This document shows, one piece after another, positions 1 to 12,234 of a DNA stretch of 64,000 nucleotides (its first letter is position 1; the number at the start of each line of letters is the position of its first letter). Source of the stretch: Epiperipatus broadwayi (taxonomy: Eukaryota > Onychophora > Udeonychophora > Euonychophora > Peripatidae); contig JAQFVV010012394.1 in assembly GCA_028023455.1 (NCBI GenBank), forward strand, positions 31,652,885 through 31,716,884, in the 5' to 3' direction. The translations under genes and the position numbers were made by a program. The notes under the pieces are model-generated. The model was not told the origin of the DNA and searched no databases. It saw nothing but the letters and a program-made list of their open reading frames with translations.

Positions 1-1400
1 TATAATCTTATATGTAGTATTTAATTAATTTATATGCAATCGATAATTGGGCTATAATGCTGTGCAATTATACATTAAATAAATTAAATTTAGTTTAATT
101 TAATTTTAAGAAAAAGCTATTTTGCTGATTTTTTAAATTAAAATTAAAAAATCATCTTAAGAAAATATTTAATTTGTTAAGTTATTAATATATATCGAGG
201 AAATGTGAATTGTTCTAGGTTGCTAAAATATATATTGGTGATATCAATTACTGTAATATCTCCCAAGCTGACAAATAAAAAGTAGAATCAGTTAAGAGAG
301 GAAAACTAGTCAGAATATTTTCTTTTGTTATCAATAACAATGTTGAACAATCACCAAATCACTATGAGAGTTCAATAGGAATAAATTATATAAAATTGGG
401 ACTGTTTTAAAAAAAGACTATAAATTCAGAAATTTGGAAAATAACGGAAAATTTAAGATTATGAGTAGAAAAATAAAGTAAGTAAAAATAGATATAATGG
501 CATTGACAAAACACACAAAAATAGATTTATATATTATTTTCATTCTAAATTATAGGATCTGCGATTAGATGCTAGACAACTTAATAATGGATAAAAATTC
601 TATTGAAATATTTTATAAATAATCTAAATCATCCAATCATTAGATTGTGACTGAATACAAATATTATTGTGCCTGTATAAAACAGATAGAAATATTATAG
701 ATTGTGGCATTAAGAAAATGTTTTTTTAATTATTTTCAGCAACCAACAGCTCTGAAGAAGCCTGTAGATCAGTTGAAACTGCAAATAAAATATAAAAAAA
801 TATTAAAGCACTGTATTTAAATTATTTTTTAAAAAAGTTTATGAAATATCAGTAAAAGTGCTCAAAATCACTTATACATTAACGCAGGGTTCTTAAAAAA
901 CTTTTGTAGGCCAGGACCCACTTTCAACAATGATAATTTTTCAGTATCCCACTCATTTTTAATACATATCTTAAGGAGGAAATACAGATTGTAATATATT
1001 TATTTCACAGAAAGTGGATCTCAATATTCTTCACCATGTGGGGAAATTTAATATTTGGATATTTATTTCAGTTTAGCATCATGCAATGGGATTATTCATT
1101 TCAATAATAATTTATTAATAATATATAGTGATTACATCTTGATGAAAAATAAAAATTGTACACTAACATGATTATATTAATGTTCTGTTTGGAATCTGTC
1201 TAGAATGTATTATGTGAACACAACTGTTATACCATTTATGTGGTTGAGTAAATTGAAGAAAGTTTGTATAGTGTGTGAGATACTCAAAACTTGTTTTACA
1301 TTATTAGAGTGTTTTATATAAACATAAGTTTAAAATTGCCTAATCTAAAAGGCTGAGTTGGTTGGAGTTGAGAAACAGGAAGAAGGTAGTGAGATTAATG
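1..1400. other. AT-rich intron, no gene seen
   Basis: This is upstream intron sequence of the convertase gene. A polypyrimidine tract and CAG near 739 are followed by 17 open codons, but these do not resemble the convertase family and I do not call an exon. No other structure is evident. Confidence 0.5.
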
Positions 1401-1845
1401 ACCAGGTGTCATCAAAGGCTTTACTGGAGGCAAGGAGTTGAGAGTCTCATGCTCTCCACTGAGTTAACTGGGAGCTGGAGGGAGGCAAGGAGTTGATCAT
1501 GTTTTTTGACTTTTTTGATCGTTTGATAAAACAATGGTATGACTTGTGAGGATGTTAATTCCATGAGTGTTTTGCATTTTACAATCCATATGGCATAAAG
1601 GACAATAATGGAAAGTCTTATTATTGAAAATGTTTCAATATGAATGGTGTTTTCAAGTGAGAGAATTATGTCAGTTCTTATGTTGTAGTTGATGATGATC
1701 ATATCTTTCAGTATTTTAAGTCTTGGGCATCGGTTTATAATATACTCTGTGGTTTCATCTTCACGGGAACACAAACCACTTATTGGGTTGATGCTAGAAA
1801 GACCTCTTTGGTGATGAAGAAACCAATTCATGGGATTATTAAAAT
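1400..1845 (-). pseudogene. 3' end of a non-LTR retrotransposon ORF2
   Basis: The minus-strand frame 1831-1421 starts with WFLHHQRGLSSINPISGLC and contains CSREDETTEYIINRCPRL. This is a degenerate version of the zinc-binding C-terminal domain of LINE ORF2 proteins (Cys...Glu/His...Cys). The tail LYAIWIVKCKTLM followed by KKVKKHDQLLASLQLP closely parallels the C terminus of the LINE at 44.1-47.7 kb (LFAVWITRCKLLF, KIKVRDRLLAPDSL), so both belong to one family. Only the 3' end remains, as expected of a 5'-truncated insertion. It is antisense in the host intron. Confidence 0.72.
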
Positions 1846-2648
1846 TAATATGTATGCATATTTCTTAATTACTCAATACATAATTATGGGCTTATTTTCT
1901 ATATTTACATTTAAATTTATATTTATTAATTAAATACATAATGGGATGTATTTGGAAAATGGACTTGTTTCCTATATTTACCAACATCATCTTCAACATC
2001 CACATCAATATTTATTACTTTCAGAAGCAAAGTCTTGGGTAATTGTATTTCATTTCAAAATTTTCTTTTAATTCCTATCATTTTTCAAAATCCACCTTCA
2101 TACATGTAAGAAATACTAAAGGAAAATAACATTTTTAAAGCAGCAATAGAAAGAGTAGGATATATTATTTCAAATGATAGCCAAAATTGTACACTTTTTT
2201 ACACTTAGAAGTTATTTTAAAAAAGTGCCTTTAGACAAATCATTTAGTTCTTCATCTATCTTAACTGATTTCTATTACATTAAGGTCTCATTGTTGCATA
2301 CTCAAAGGAAACAGTGACCAATGATATACATCTAGAAAGAGTTCTATGCACAGCATATTATTGTCTACTGTCACTATGTACATATTTTCATAATATTTTT
2401 TTATTTTTTCAATAAACATGTAAGATATGTTCATGTTTTAATATTTAATGTGATTCATCTAAAATTATCGCATGATCTCACAGTATGTCGCAACCCACAC
2501 TTTGGGAATCTCTATATTAAAGTAGATTTACATTTATTTGTTTATAAATTATTGCTATATTTTAATGTCATGTGATGCAGGTAAAATTATTAATAACAAA
2601 TTGTAATATTTATAATAAAATTATTATTATTATTATTATTATATATAC
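1846..2648. other. AT-rich intron with (ATT)n tract
   Basis: No coding or element structure is seen apart from a short ATT microsatellite at about 2617-2642 that abuts the inverted-repeat element starting at 2649. Confidence 0.5.
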
Positions 2649-3603
2649 ACCTGGGTCTCTTTTTACGCGGATTTATTTAATGCGATTTTGAAGTTATGTG
2701 ATTCACGTTTCTCCAGAAGTCGAACTTCGATAATGCGCTATTACTTTAAATAATAAATTTTGTGCACTTACGCCATATTGAAAGTAATAGCACATTATTG
2801 AAATTTGATTTTCATCTTAGTAATTTCAATATTTTCAGTGCTTTATAATAGTAAGATTTTATGTAATAATGAAATTGAAATCATGATTTCCACATTTTAT
2901 GTATACACACATTAAATTTTACAAGATTATAATGTAAATTTGTTGAAACATTGTGCATGTTAATTTTGCATTTTAAATCACATTCTGTTTTTGCTTTTTA
3001 AAAAAGAACGTAATCTATTATTAATCATTTAGTGTCCGCAAGTTTATTTTTAAAAGGTGAGTAATAGCAGTGGGCACAATTAAAATTGAAAATTAAAAAA
3101 TTAAAGACAAAAATAAGAATTTAATTTTTAGTTGTTAGATTAATTACTAATTACGTTGTCACCAGAAAACCATTAACACAACATGAGAGTGATGTTGGCG
3201 CTAGTTGTATTTTCTCTTGTTAAGAATCTGATTTTTTACCAGTTTGCAAACGAACCTGTTTATCGGAAAATAACGATAATAATTAAAATGTGTATAAAAA
3301 AATGTAAATTATGCATAAAAATATATTGTTTTGAATAAAATTAAATATTATAGTTAAAAAAAGTTCGTCTTGTATCAATTTATTTCAAATTTGAAATTTT
3401 TTATTAGTCATATTTTATGTCCTTATTTTTTTTTTTGCGCGAATTTTAAAGTAATTTTACATTGGTGCTTTGCTTTTATGCAATTTTTGAAAAATCACAG
3501 TCCGTATCTCCCCTTTTTCAAGGTAAGTTAGTCTATTTTTGTGTGATTTTGTTTGTGTGTGTTTTCTGAGGAACCTATCTATCACATAAAATGAGACCCA
3601 GGT
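2649..3603 (+). mobile_element. Non-autonomous inverted-repeat DNA transposon, copy A
   Basis: The element begins ACCTGGGTCTC and ends GAGACCCAGGT, with similarity inside the ends (TTTTTACGCG against CATAAAATGAG). A second full-length copy lies at 40883-41828 in the opposite orientation and matches along its whole length, which defines the element as about 950 bp. Both copies are embedded in TA repeats, so a TA target duplication is possible but cannot be proved. There is no transposase reading frame. An internal inverted pair around CGATAATGCGCTATTACTTT and AAAGTAATAGCACATTAT adds subterminal structure. TA insertion would fit the Tc1/mariner/pogo group, but the superfamily is not established. 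Confidence 0.75.
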
Positions 3604-4485
3604 CTATATATATAATTGGCATTAGAAATTATAAGATCTGTAGTCCTTCTTTTTTTGAAGTTTTAAATTTGTTATTTTCTAACATTCATATTATTCTTAT
3701 AAAACTCCTCAAACTCTTCCTGTTATTTAAAATAAAAACAGCATAATTTGTCAGATATTAAGAACATATCTCTAGTCTGCAAAAAATAATGGAAGGGTTT
3801 TCCATTTCAGTAGATGTAATAATGTTGAGCAATATAAGTGATAAATTGCACAATGGTCCATAGGTTTTTAGCCACCAAATTGGTTTATTCTACCATTGAT
3901 AATTTTCTAGATCGTCTTCAGGGAACTGTTTGGAATTAGTTGCTACTGTTTCTTCATGAAATTACTTTTATGTCTGTGCTATTTTAGTTGATCTCAGAAC
4001 AAATAGGAGTTATTTTCTGAACTTAGTATAAAAAAAACATTTGCCACGATAAATTAGGTCATTTTGAATTTAAGAATTTTGTTAGTTGCACATGTATATA
4101 CATATTAATCTGATTTTGACGTTCTCATTATTTTGATTTGTTTATTTAATCACAGAATGTAGTTTTAATATCCTTAAAGAGAACTTGCATGTAAGGAATT
4201 GAAATGTAGAAATAAATATATATATAAAATGTAACAGTATTTTAATAATAAATTCAGGAAGGTGTATTACTAGTACATTTAAAATATTCACTGAAATATA
4301 AGCAAACCAAATAAATAACTTGCAGCAAAAATGAGAGAAATTAATGAGAAATATATACAATTGTAACTAAACAAAAAAATCCACAAATTAAAATGATTTA
4401 TTTCAATTGTGACAAAAATACAATATTTTTTTCTAGGATATCTAATTATTTTTATATCTTATTTTTATTACCATTTGTATTTTAG
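3604..4485. other. AT-rich intron
   Basis: No element or RNA gene was recognised. The last 50 bp are the pyrimidine-rich acceptor region of the exon at 4486. Confidence 0.5.
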
Positions 4486-4643
4486 AAACATAGATTCCAG
4501 ACGCCCCCTAGCAATTGAATTTTCAACTGATGGTTGTAAAGGAACGCCTAGTGAAGTAAATTATGTAGAACATGTGCAAATGGTATTGGAAATTGAATAT
4601 AGCTATCGGGGTGCCTTAGAAATATATTTGACATCAGCAAGAG
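4486..4643 (+). CDS. PCSK1: Proprotein convertase (PC1/3-like), exon encoding first part of P domain
   Basis: This exon encodes about 52 residues of the P (homo B) domain, the beta-barrel that stabilises the catalytic domain of kexin-family proprotein convertases in the secretory pathway. The acceptor is a pyrimidine-rich tract ending in AG at 4484-4485, and the donor is AG|GTATGT at 4643. The exon starts on the third base of a codon and ends after the first base of the glycine codon completed by the next exon. Visible family landmarks are a cysteine in DGCKG, the conserved VEHVQ segment and LTSARG, which matches the LTSAAG expected of PC1/3. The usual RRGD of the family reads YRGA here. The upstream open stretch from 4409 is hydrophobic and probably intronic. 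The catalytic triad exons must lie 5' of the window. Family assignment is secure; the PC1/3 rather than PC2 or furin assignment rests on the next two exons. Confidence 0.88.
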
Positions 4644-5970
4644 GTATGTTTTTCGGGATTTTGTTACTTTTTTTTTGTTTTTAAAAAAAAAACATTTTAA
4701 AATATTTGTACTAATTTTTATTAATGACAATAATTCAATTCTTTCTTAAAATGTGAAAAAATTGAAGATTTTATATGCATTTTCTCTCATTATTTATGAC
4801 TTGGGTTCAAACGAGGCCAGATAAATTTGAAAATTTTTTCAACAGGCTTATATTGTTTTTGTTATCTGGCCTATAGATAATTTAGCTGATCATTCAATAT
4901 TAATTAATAAACGGATATTCAATTATTCACAGTTAGAAGTAAAGAGTAAAGGATCACAAACTCCCCCATCACCTGGCAATTAGCAAACTCCATGACTACC
5001 GAGTTCTTTATTGATTCTGTGTAAACGGATCTTTAAGAAGTTTGTTCTGGCAGTAGATACAGGTATATAATAAGCCTGTATTTCAGTTATTAAATAAACC
5101 AAGTATATTTTAAATGACTTCCAGTGCATTTGTGTCATAATGATGGTTATCAAACAAAAAACATATAGTATTTTACCGTTAAACATTTAAAAAAAAATTT
5201 CCCCTTATTTTAACGTTATTGGTTCTCTGATTGATTACTAGCTCATATATGTTGCCTGCAGAAAAAAGTTTGCTGTTAACTAAAAGGAGACTCTTTAATA
5301 CTGTCCATTCTCTATGTTATTGTCATGGCCACTGTTATTAATATATGATTATTAATATAGTATGTAAACATGGTTGGTGTCCTCAGCAACAGACTTCAAC
5401 TAGCATTTTCAATTTGCTGGCTTTATATTGCTAAGTTAAAATCAAGAAACACCGTGGTCTTTCTTCTCAGTTGCCTGATAATTTTTAACTGAAATATTAA
5501 TTGAGTTTTCTTGAAAGTTATCAGCCAAGTCAGTGGTTGGTGGCTAATGATGAAGGATGCTAAGAATCCCCTGATTGTGTACCCCAGCTGCCATTTGATG
5601 AGGACTATTAAGAACTGCAACAAATATAGCTGATACAAAAAAACAGTAATTGACCAGTAAATTTTCTACTGAATCAAAACAATTTTTGAAGAAAGTAATG
5701 AGTATAAAAATATATAAAAATGATGCATTAAAAAAATTGAATAACTATAGTTTTGTAAAATTGATATGAAAAGTGTTAATAATGATATTAAAAATATAAT
5801 TGTATGGAAAGTTATAAAAGAGAATAAAGATCTCAGAATTGTAAAACAGTATATTGGTAAGAAAATTGTTTCTGCAGTAAAAAAAATACTACAAAAAGAG
5901 AGTTCTAAAAATAATTATGTAGCAATAAAGAATAAAAATAATATCCTCTACAATTAATATATTTTCTGAA
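4644..5970. other. AT-rich intron with one short repeat fragment
   Basis: The only recognisable piece is 5058-5096 (acaggtatataataagcctgt followed by tttcagttatta), which matches the outer end of the 58.3-58.8 kb palindromic repeat. The rest is AT-rich DNA without supported genes. Confidence 0.5.
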
Positions 5971-5974
5971 TTTC

Positions 5975-7345
5975 CCAGGATTTTAAATGAAGTGAGACAT
6001 GCATTTAAATTTTATGAAGAAGGAAAAAATTCCAGGTAATGATGGAATTATAATCGATATCCTGAAAGAATCATGTGAAGAAATAAAAAAATTTTGGACA
6101 AAATTATATACTAAATGTCTCATTATTAAATGTGAATAAATAGATGATTGGAAAAATGCAGTATTACTATTGTTATTTTTAAAAAGATGATAGAAAATAT
6201 AGACTATCAATCTTTTGTTAGTTCTATACAAAATTTTTACCAAAATAATTACAACACATCCACAACAAAATTTGGAATTTAACCAACCAAAAGACCAAAC
6301 TGGATTTAAAAATGATTTTATTACAGTGGATTGTATCCATGTATTGAGAGAAGTTATAAAAAGGACCAATGAATATAAGTTGCCATTATGCTTTGGATTT
6401 GAAGATTATGAAAAGGCATTTGATTTTATAAGCATTTCTTTAGTGATTAAAGCATTGAATCATCAAGGTATAGACTCAGAATACTGTTATATTTTGAAGA
6501 ATATTTATAAAAATTCCACAGCAAAATTAGATTACATGATCGCCATTTTTTATGCTTGTTCTTAACTGGTATTAAAACAGGCAAAACTCTCTATACGAAT
6601 TGATTAATCTGGCTTGCACTGAGTGGCAATACATATAGAGAGTTTTGCCTGTTTCAAAATTAGATTACATAGTGATATTAAGAAGTTTTACATTGAGAAT
6701 GGTATATGATAGGATGACTCTGCATCTCCAAAACTGTTTACGGAAATCGTACAAGAAATGTTTTTTTAAATTAAAATGGGAAGCTAAGGGAGTAAAAATA
6801 AATGTATATTATGTAAGTTATTTAGGTTTTAATCCTAAAATTAATCTTGGATCAAGTCTTTTTTGTAGAAATAACTTAATATTAAAAGAAATATGCCTGT
6901 GTTTTTGAAAAAAAGGTTTTAATAAATGTGTTTTATCCTTTCTTACTTATGGATCTAAGATTTGGACATGTAAGAGAAGAGTAATACAGAGAACTCTGAT
7001 CACTCAACAAAATATGGAAAGATGTATATTAGGAATAATAATAAGTGATTAAAAATGAAATACATGGATGACAGAACAAACAAATATTAGATATCATTGA
7101 AAGAATTAAGGTTCTGAAGTCCGCTGGATTGGCCATATTTCTGGAAGATATGATAATAGATTGACAGTTGAAATCTTAAGCTAGATCCCAAGAGAGTAAA
7201 AGAATCGAAAAGATACCATATATGAGATGAATGGATGAAATAAGGAAATTTGCTGGTATGATGTGGAGAAAAGAGGTTAGAAATCAGAGGCACTTAAAGA
7301 GATTTTCATTCTGCAGTGGGTAAATAAATAATGGTTGAAAACAAT
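5975..7345 (+). pseudogene. RTE-like non-LTR retrotransposon, decayed reverse transcriptase
   Basis: Reading across frames gives the usual RTE-type order. The start is PGNDGI and ILKESCEEI (5990-6080). Fingers follow (LYKIFTKIITT, 6215), then DQTGFKNDF, then palm motif A as YEKAFDFISI (about 6405-6435). The thumb/C-terminal part is LTYGSKIWTCKRR (about 6940), GHISGRYDNR (about 7130) and the 3' end with WMDEIRKFAG and MMWRKEVRNQR (7200-7300). Many stops and shifts are present, and the YADD region is missing or destroyed. The copy is interrupted at 6538-6654 by a small hairpin element. The 3' end ATAATGGTTGAAAA recurs in the fragment at 16.0 kb. It is sense to the host gene, inside the intron. 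Confidence 0.8.
6538..6654. mobile_element. 117-bp hairpin insertion with 16-bp target duplication
   Basis: CAAAATTAGATTACAT occurs at 6522-6537 and again at 6655-6670, directly flanking the insert. The insert contains the inverted pair AAACAGGCAAAACTCTCTAT and ATAGAGAGTTTTGCCTGTTT and opens with a GATCGCCATTTTTTATGCTT segment. That segment is shared with the left end of the composite at 9812 (GATCACCATTTCTTATGCTT). It is therefore a minimal, internally deleted member of the hammerhead-bearing foldback family. Reading the RTE across it restores continuity. Confidence 0.72.
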
Positions 7346-9785
7346 ATATATATATATATATATAATCATTAAAAATTAGTCAACACCCTAGGCAATCCCA
7401 ATAACAATCAACAGTTTCCTAATTGTTGTTAAGGCAATCTCCTTTTAAGAATATCAATTCACAATTAAATCACTAGCTGAAATTAAAAGACAAATCCACT
7501 AAACAATGGTTTCTTTGCTTTATAGACTTCTCAAGTGCAAATTAATACAATTCAAAATAAATATATACTATCATATTTTTTCATAATTCTAATTCACATA
7601 CTAATTACTTTTAATATTAGAAAACTGTTAAATGAATTAATAGTTTTAGAATCATGATATCAAAAGTGACTGGAATGCAACATGGAATTATGGGAAGTTA
7701 TGATTGTATTTGTTTTGTGTTGTGTAACTGCACTTTAGAAGCCTTCATTGGCAGAAGAATCATTATTTGTAAATTTTGTAAATTTTTTACCTAGTAATTT
7801 AATACTAATTAGGTGTATTTAAAACTATTATAGGTTGATGAGAAAACTGGGTTGGTCTCGGATTGTGAATAGTAGTAATTGATAATTTTTTGGTTTTGTC
7901 AAAGGTTAAAAATTATTTCTATTTACATGGATATTATCTCTTTCTATTTTTATTGTAATAACAATACATAAAAATATTTAATTCAATATATATATATATA
8001 TAGAGAGAGAGGAACTGTAACCTATGCTCACTTAACTATATGACTTTATTTACATATTTGCCAAAATAAAATGTAAACAAACAAAAAACATTAAGATTCA
8101 TAAATTTTAGATATTCAAACAGCTATTTTTCCTTTTCTGAACACTGTATGCAGTCATGTTTTTTTTTTTAAAAATAAAATTTGTAAATAAATTTTACAAT
8201 ATGCTAGTACCTCTTTATATACGTTAATAATATTATTTCAGTTTACATTGAAAGCACATACATTTTATTGTTCTTTTATTATCCTTTTCAATTGTGATGT
8301 GAAGTACTTTGCATAATAAAGTATTTTCTCAGCATAATGCTAAAAATTTTACAAAATTTTAGAACATATTAAATGTTTATATAAATTTCAAAATGTCAAA
8401 AAATTAAGGAGATCCTAATTTCTTGATAGCATGATCACAATTATTTTTTATAACAAAAATAGTTATTGAAAAGAAAGAAATTACCCAGAGCATATTTAAT
8501 AGTGATGAAAGTCAGGCATTTTGCTATTTACTTTATTTTAAAAATGAAAATACGATAGTTAGTTTTTCGTTCTTATTCTTATTGCCTCAATGAATGCATG
8601 AATGAACATATATCCAGTAAAATATATGTATATATGTTTTATCAATTTATTATTAATAACTATATTACTATCATTTTTTAACATTTTGTTTATATTATAA
8701 TTTTAATTTATATATGCATACTATACATATAAAAGAAGTGTATGCATTTTACATATGTGCTTGTTAAAAAATTACTGTACATTTGCAGTTCAATAAATAA
8801 TACATATTCTATTCTAATCAACATTTATCAATATGAGATACTATACATAACATGCATTAGTATTTAAAGCGGCTTGGAACAAAGCATAATATACTTGATG
8901 ACACAGATAATAAAATAGATATTGCCGAGAGTTAGGGTTTTTGTATAAATATAATCATATGATAACAATCACAAACTTATCTAAACCATGACTTTTAATC
9001 TGTTGTGGGATGCATCTTTTATTGAAAGTGATTGCCTTGGTAACAAATTGAAGATTTATGATTTAGATGGATTTGATATCGTTATAATGTGATTATATAT
9101 ATATACAGATCCATTATTATTTTTCTGAGGTGCCTACATTTCAATCCTTACTTTTTTGAATCTTTATAAGTCAGGTAACATGACATCACAAACATACATG
9201 TAGATTACAATTTCCATAATGGATACATTATTGAAAAAGTTAAATAGTTAAAAAAATCAATTATAAATGTTATTCAAATTTGCATATGCTTGTTCATTTA
9301 CATAACTAAGTGGTTTCTTTCTTTTTTATAAGCTAAAACTAAGTACACTTTTAATGAAGGTCATCATAATCATTTGAATTACGTTTTAATAAAGAAATTA
9401 AACCTATCTTTAAATTCTACAAAATGTCAAACTAATTGTATAATTTAGAAATGAAGAAATCACAATTCTGTGTTAAAAGTTTATTTTCAATAAAAAAAAT
9501 TTGTAGAAAATTCTAAACATCAAGTTGTTATTTTTTAGAACAACAAAAATGAAAAACCACATGGCCAGTTTTCTATTCAAACATTTTTATAAATAAATTA
9601 AATTTATCTTTAAGTTCTAGACAATATCAAAGTGACAATATAGTCCAGAAAGTAAAAATTCACAGTTCTATGTTAAACACTTATTTTCAGGAACAAATGA
9701 ACAGAAAAAGAATTTTTATTAAGAGATCATTTTTACATTTCATCAGTTTTTGAAAAATACAAAGAAAGAATTTTCAATTTTGTAT
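7346..9785. other. AT-rich intron, no gene seen
   Basis: Short TA and GA microsatellites (about 7347-7363, 7988-8010) are the only features I can name. No intact element ends or reading frames were found. Confidence 0.5.
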
Positions 9786-9810
9786 ATGAATTTTTTTAAA
9801 CCACTAAACA

Positions 9811-10342
9811 TCACATGATCACCATTTCTTATGCTTGGTCATAACTGTATTAAAACAGGCAAAGCCAGAGTAATCAATGGATGCCAGAAGGCTTATACAT
9901 AAAATGCCTATCTAATGCCTACTCATCCAATATCCCCAGACTAGTTTCTAGTTTGTAGCTAATAGGATAGTGGTGGCTATGGTTATTAAAAAACCAAAGA
10001 CCCCAAAAGGTATGGGTACTGAATTGAGTTCAGACCTATATGACTACATAAGCTAATGAGCTTGGATTGAAAATATTGTGTTTTTAATTTTTATTCTCAT
10101 AGTTTTGTACTTAAGTAGAGATAAAAGGTGGCTGCTGGAGGGTTGCATTTTATCCTAAGATCTAAGTGCAGTGCTCTCAGATCCAATGCTCCTCACTGAT
10201 GAAAGCTACAAGCTAGAAACTAGTCTGGTGATATTGGGTGAGTAGGCACTAGATAGAGATTTTATGAACAAGCCTTCTGGAATCCGTTGATTACTCTGGC
10301 TTGCACTGAGTGGCACTACTGTGTGAAGAGTTTTGCCTGTTT
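9811..10342. mobile_element. Hammerhead-bearing foldback element, composite copy 1
   Basis: The ends are inverted: AAACAGGCAAAGCCAGAGTAATCAATGG on the left segment against gattactctggcttgcact and gttttgcctgtttt on the right. The left arm is truncated: it retains the segment up to GACTAGTTTCTAG near 9938 and then jumps to TAATAGGATAGTGG. The right arm is complete and carries a hammerhead motif at 10181-10239. Imperfect 25-bp direct repeats (ATGAATTTTTTTA..CCA.TAAACA) flank it at 9786-9810 and 10343-10366. This is a long duplication more typical of reverse-transcriptase-mediated insertion than of a DNA transposase. No protein is encoded. Confidence 0.7.
10181..10239 (+). ncRNA. Hammerhead ribozyme motif (family 1, copy c)
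   Basis: The core CTGATGA is followed by stem II (AGC and GCT around TACAA), then GAAAC, a two-base loop and GTC, the predicted cleavage site. Inner stem I is TCCTCA against TGGTGA (one mismatch); outer stem I is ATCCAA against TTGGGT. Stem III is only two pairs with a 2-nt loop, the form known from newt satellite and Penelope-type hammerheads, which act best as dimers. The 10.1/11.1 position is A opposite A instead of the usual G-C. Confidence 0.75.
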
Positions 10343-10366
10343 TAATGAATTTTTTTACCAGTAAAC

Positions 10367-11529
10367 AAAAATTTCAATTAAATCTAAATAATGTAATGGA
10401 TTTAAATATACTTTTTATATATTATTAAATCATATCTATTTTCTTTATTTTTCTATATTATTCCATATAAATGCAGTTTATACCTTTACTTTAAACACAT
10501 TATGTATCTTATCTCTGAGAAAGAGTGCAGCACAGTCAAAATGACCAATGATATAAAAATTTTGCAATATAGTCTTTAGAATAAAGAGTGCAAACAGTAT
10601 TTAATTTTTTTACTCAATTATTTTTAATGCAATTTTTCTTCAGATCACTTCATTTATGTCTTTTTTTATTATCAAGCTACCAGTCTGAACTTCAAAAACA
10701 CTTTAATGTTTTAAATCTAAGTAAATTTGCTTACATAGTTACATAAATCTCAGTTCAGCTTCTATAAAATTAAGTGTTCTCAGTTTTTTAATGACTGTAA
10801 ATATTACATTCCATGGCCTGGGTTGTTGTAACACCAATAAAACATCACATTATCTTTGCATACCATTACTTTTAAGTAGAAATTTATATTTCCTTATTCA
10901 GTTTTGCCTCCTTTTGTAAACGTAAATAATCAATAAATGCCAAATTGTAATGCTTAATAAATCCCTATCTCATTCAGCTCTATCCATATATTCTATTACT
11001 AGTTAGGTTTTCATTAATGGAGAATTTTGAATTTGGATTTAGTGTGCCTAATTTTTAAGAAATTTAGATATCTTTTGTCCAGTACCCATCATTTATTCCA
11101 TTTTTTTAATCATTAATCTCATAGCCACAAATAATCTGGGAATATAAATAGAACAGCACTGAATAGGGATTTATTATGCAGTACTATTTGGCATCAATTA
11201 ATTATACAAACTTCCATAAGGTGGCAGGGTTGTTGCATGAGAAATTGATTTGTTAAATAAAATAAACTTTGAGTCTTCTCTTTTTCTACTCTTTCATGCT
11301 GATTCTATCCTTAACACTTTATATTAGAAATTGTGTTTGTTTGTTTGCCTGAATCAAATCTTGTAGCCAATTTTTAACTTCCAACAAATGGATTTCTTTC
11401 CAATTGCGAACATGTGATGGGTACCTATGGCAATCTAACATATTAAAATATTGCAGGATTTAGCTAATGGTGGGTCAAATTTCAAAATGTGGGGTTTGAT
11501 ACATTATTAACTTTTTTTCATGAAAATAT
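10367..11529. other. AT-rich intron, no gene seen
   Basis: No coding frames, RNA genes or defined element ends were recognised. Confidence 0.45.
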
Positions 11530-12155
11530 TTAATCCTAAAGCACTCACTGACTTTGAGTTCAGATGAAAAGGTATAAATTAATCAACACAAACTAATTAT
11601 TTGCACTGAGCCATCTTTCAGTAAAACACTGTCAGAATGATAGTGCAAATGAAGTTATGCAGTACAGATAAGCTTATATAATTGATATGATATAATATAT
11701 AAATAAGGCATAATATGCAAATAAGGCAATTAGCTATTCAATATTTGTACAATAGAGCAAAACAAAAAACTGAATACAGATCAATCTTTCTGGATCATAA
11801 ATGCACCACAGGTCACATGTTTTCTCCTCAAGTGCTATAACAATTTGCTAAAAAAGAGACAATAAAAAAAAAAGTACAGAGAAGTTTGTGCAATTGCAAA
11901 GGATCACATTCCATCAACAAAAAAAAAATAATGTGTTCCATTGTCCAACAAATGGAATATCTAATTGCCTTATTTGCATATTATACCATGTTAATTATAT
12001 AACCTTATCTTTACTGGGTAACTTTATTCAGCATTATAATTCTAGCAGTGTTTTTCCAAATGCTAGCTCAGATGCAATAAATTAGTTTATGTTTATTAAT
12101 TTATATCTTTTTATCTGAACTCAAAGTCAATGGAGTGCTTTAGAATTAAACAAGA
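11530..12155. repeat. Foldback repeat with ~210-bp arms
   Basis: The left arm (about 11535-11745, from CTAAAGCACTCACTGACTTT to AATATGCAAATAAGGCAATT) is repeated in inverted orientation at about 11955-12150 (AATTGCCTTATTTGCATATT to AAAGTCAATGGAGTGCTTTA). The arms are diverged but colinear, separated by about 210 bp. The small frame at 11888-12085 is a by-product of the arm and not a gene. The transposon class is unknown. Confidence 0.7.
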
Positions 12156-12234
12156 AAAATAAATGATAGATAAATTTTTTAATTTCTTTTGATTGTTTAA
12201 ATTAATACACAGTACAGGCTTACACACATCTACA

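Noticed and set aside
739-790. Possible upstream exon after a CAG at 739
   Set aside because: Only 17 codons to a stop, no donor in a sensible place and no similarity to convertases.
4409-4485. Upstream extension of the 4486 exon as an open frame with a start codon
   Set aside because: It is a hydrophobic, T-rich stretch ending in a good splice acceptor; convertase similarity starts only after 4485.
5423-5638. 71-codon minus-strand frame
   Set aside because: No recognisable motif, no splice context and typical of random AT-rich sequence.
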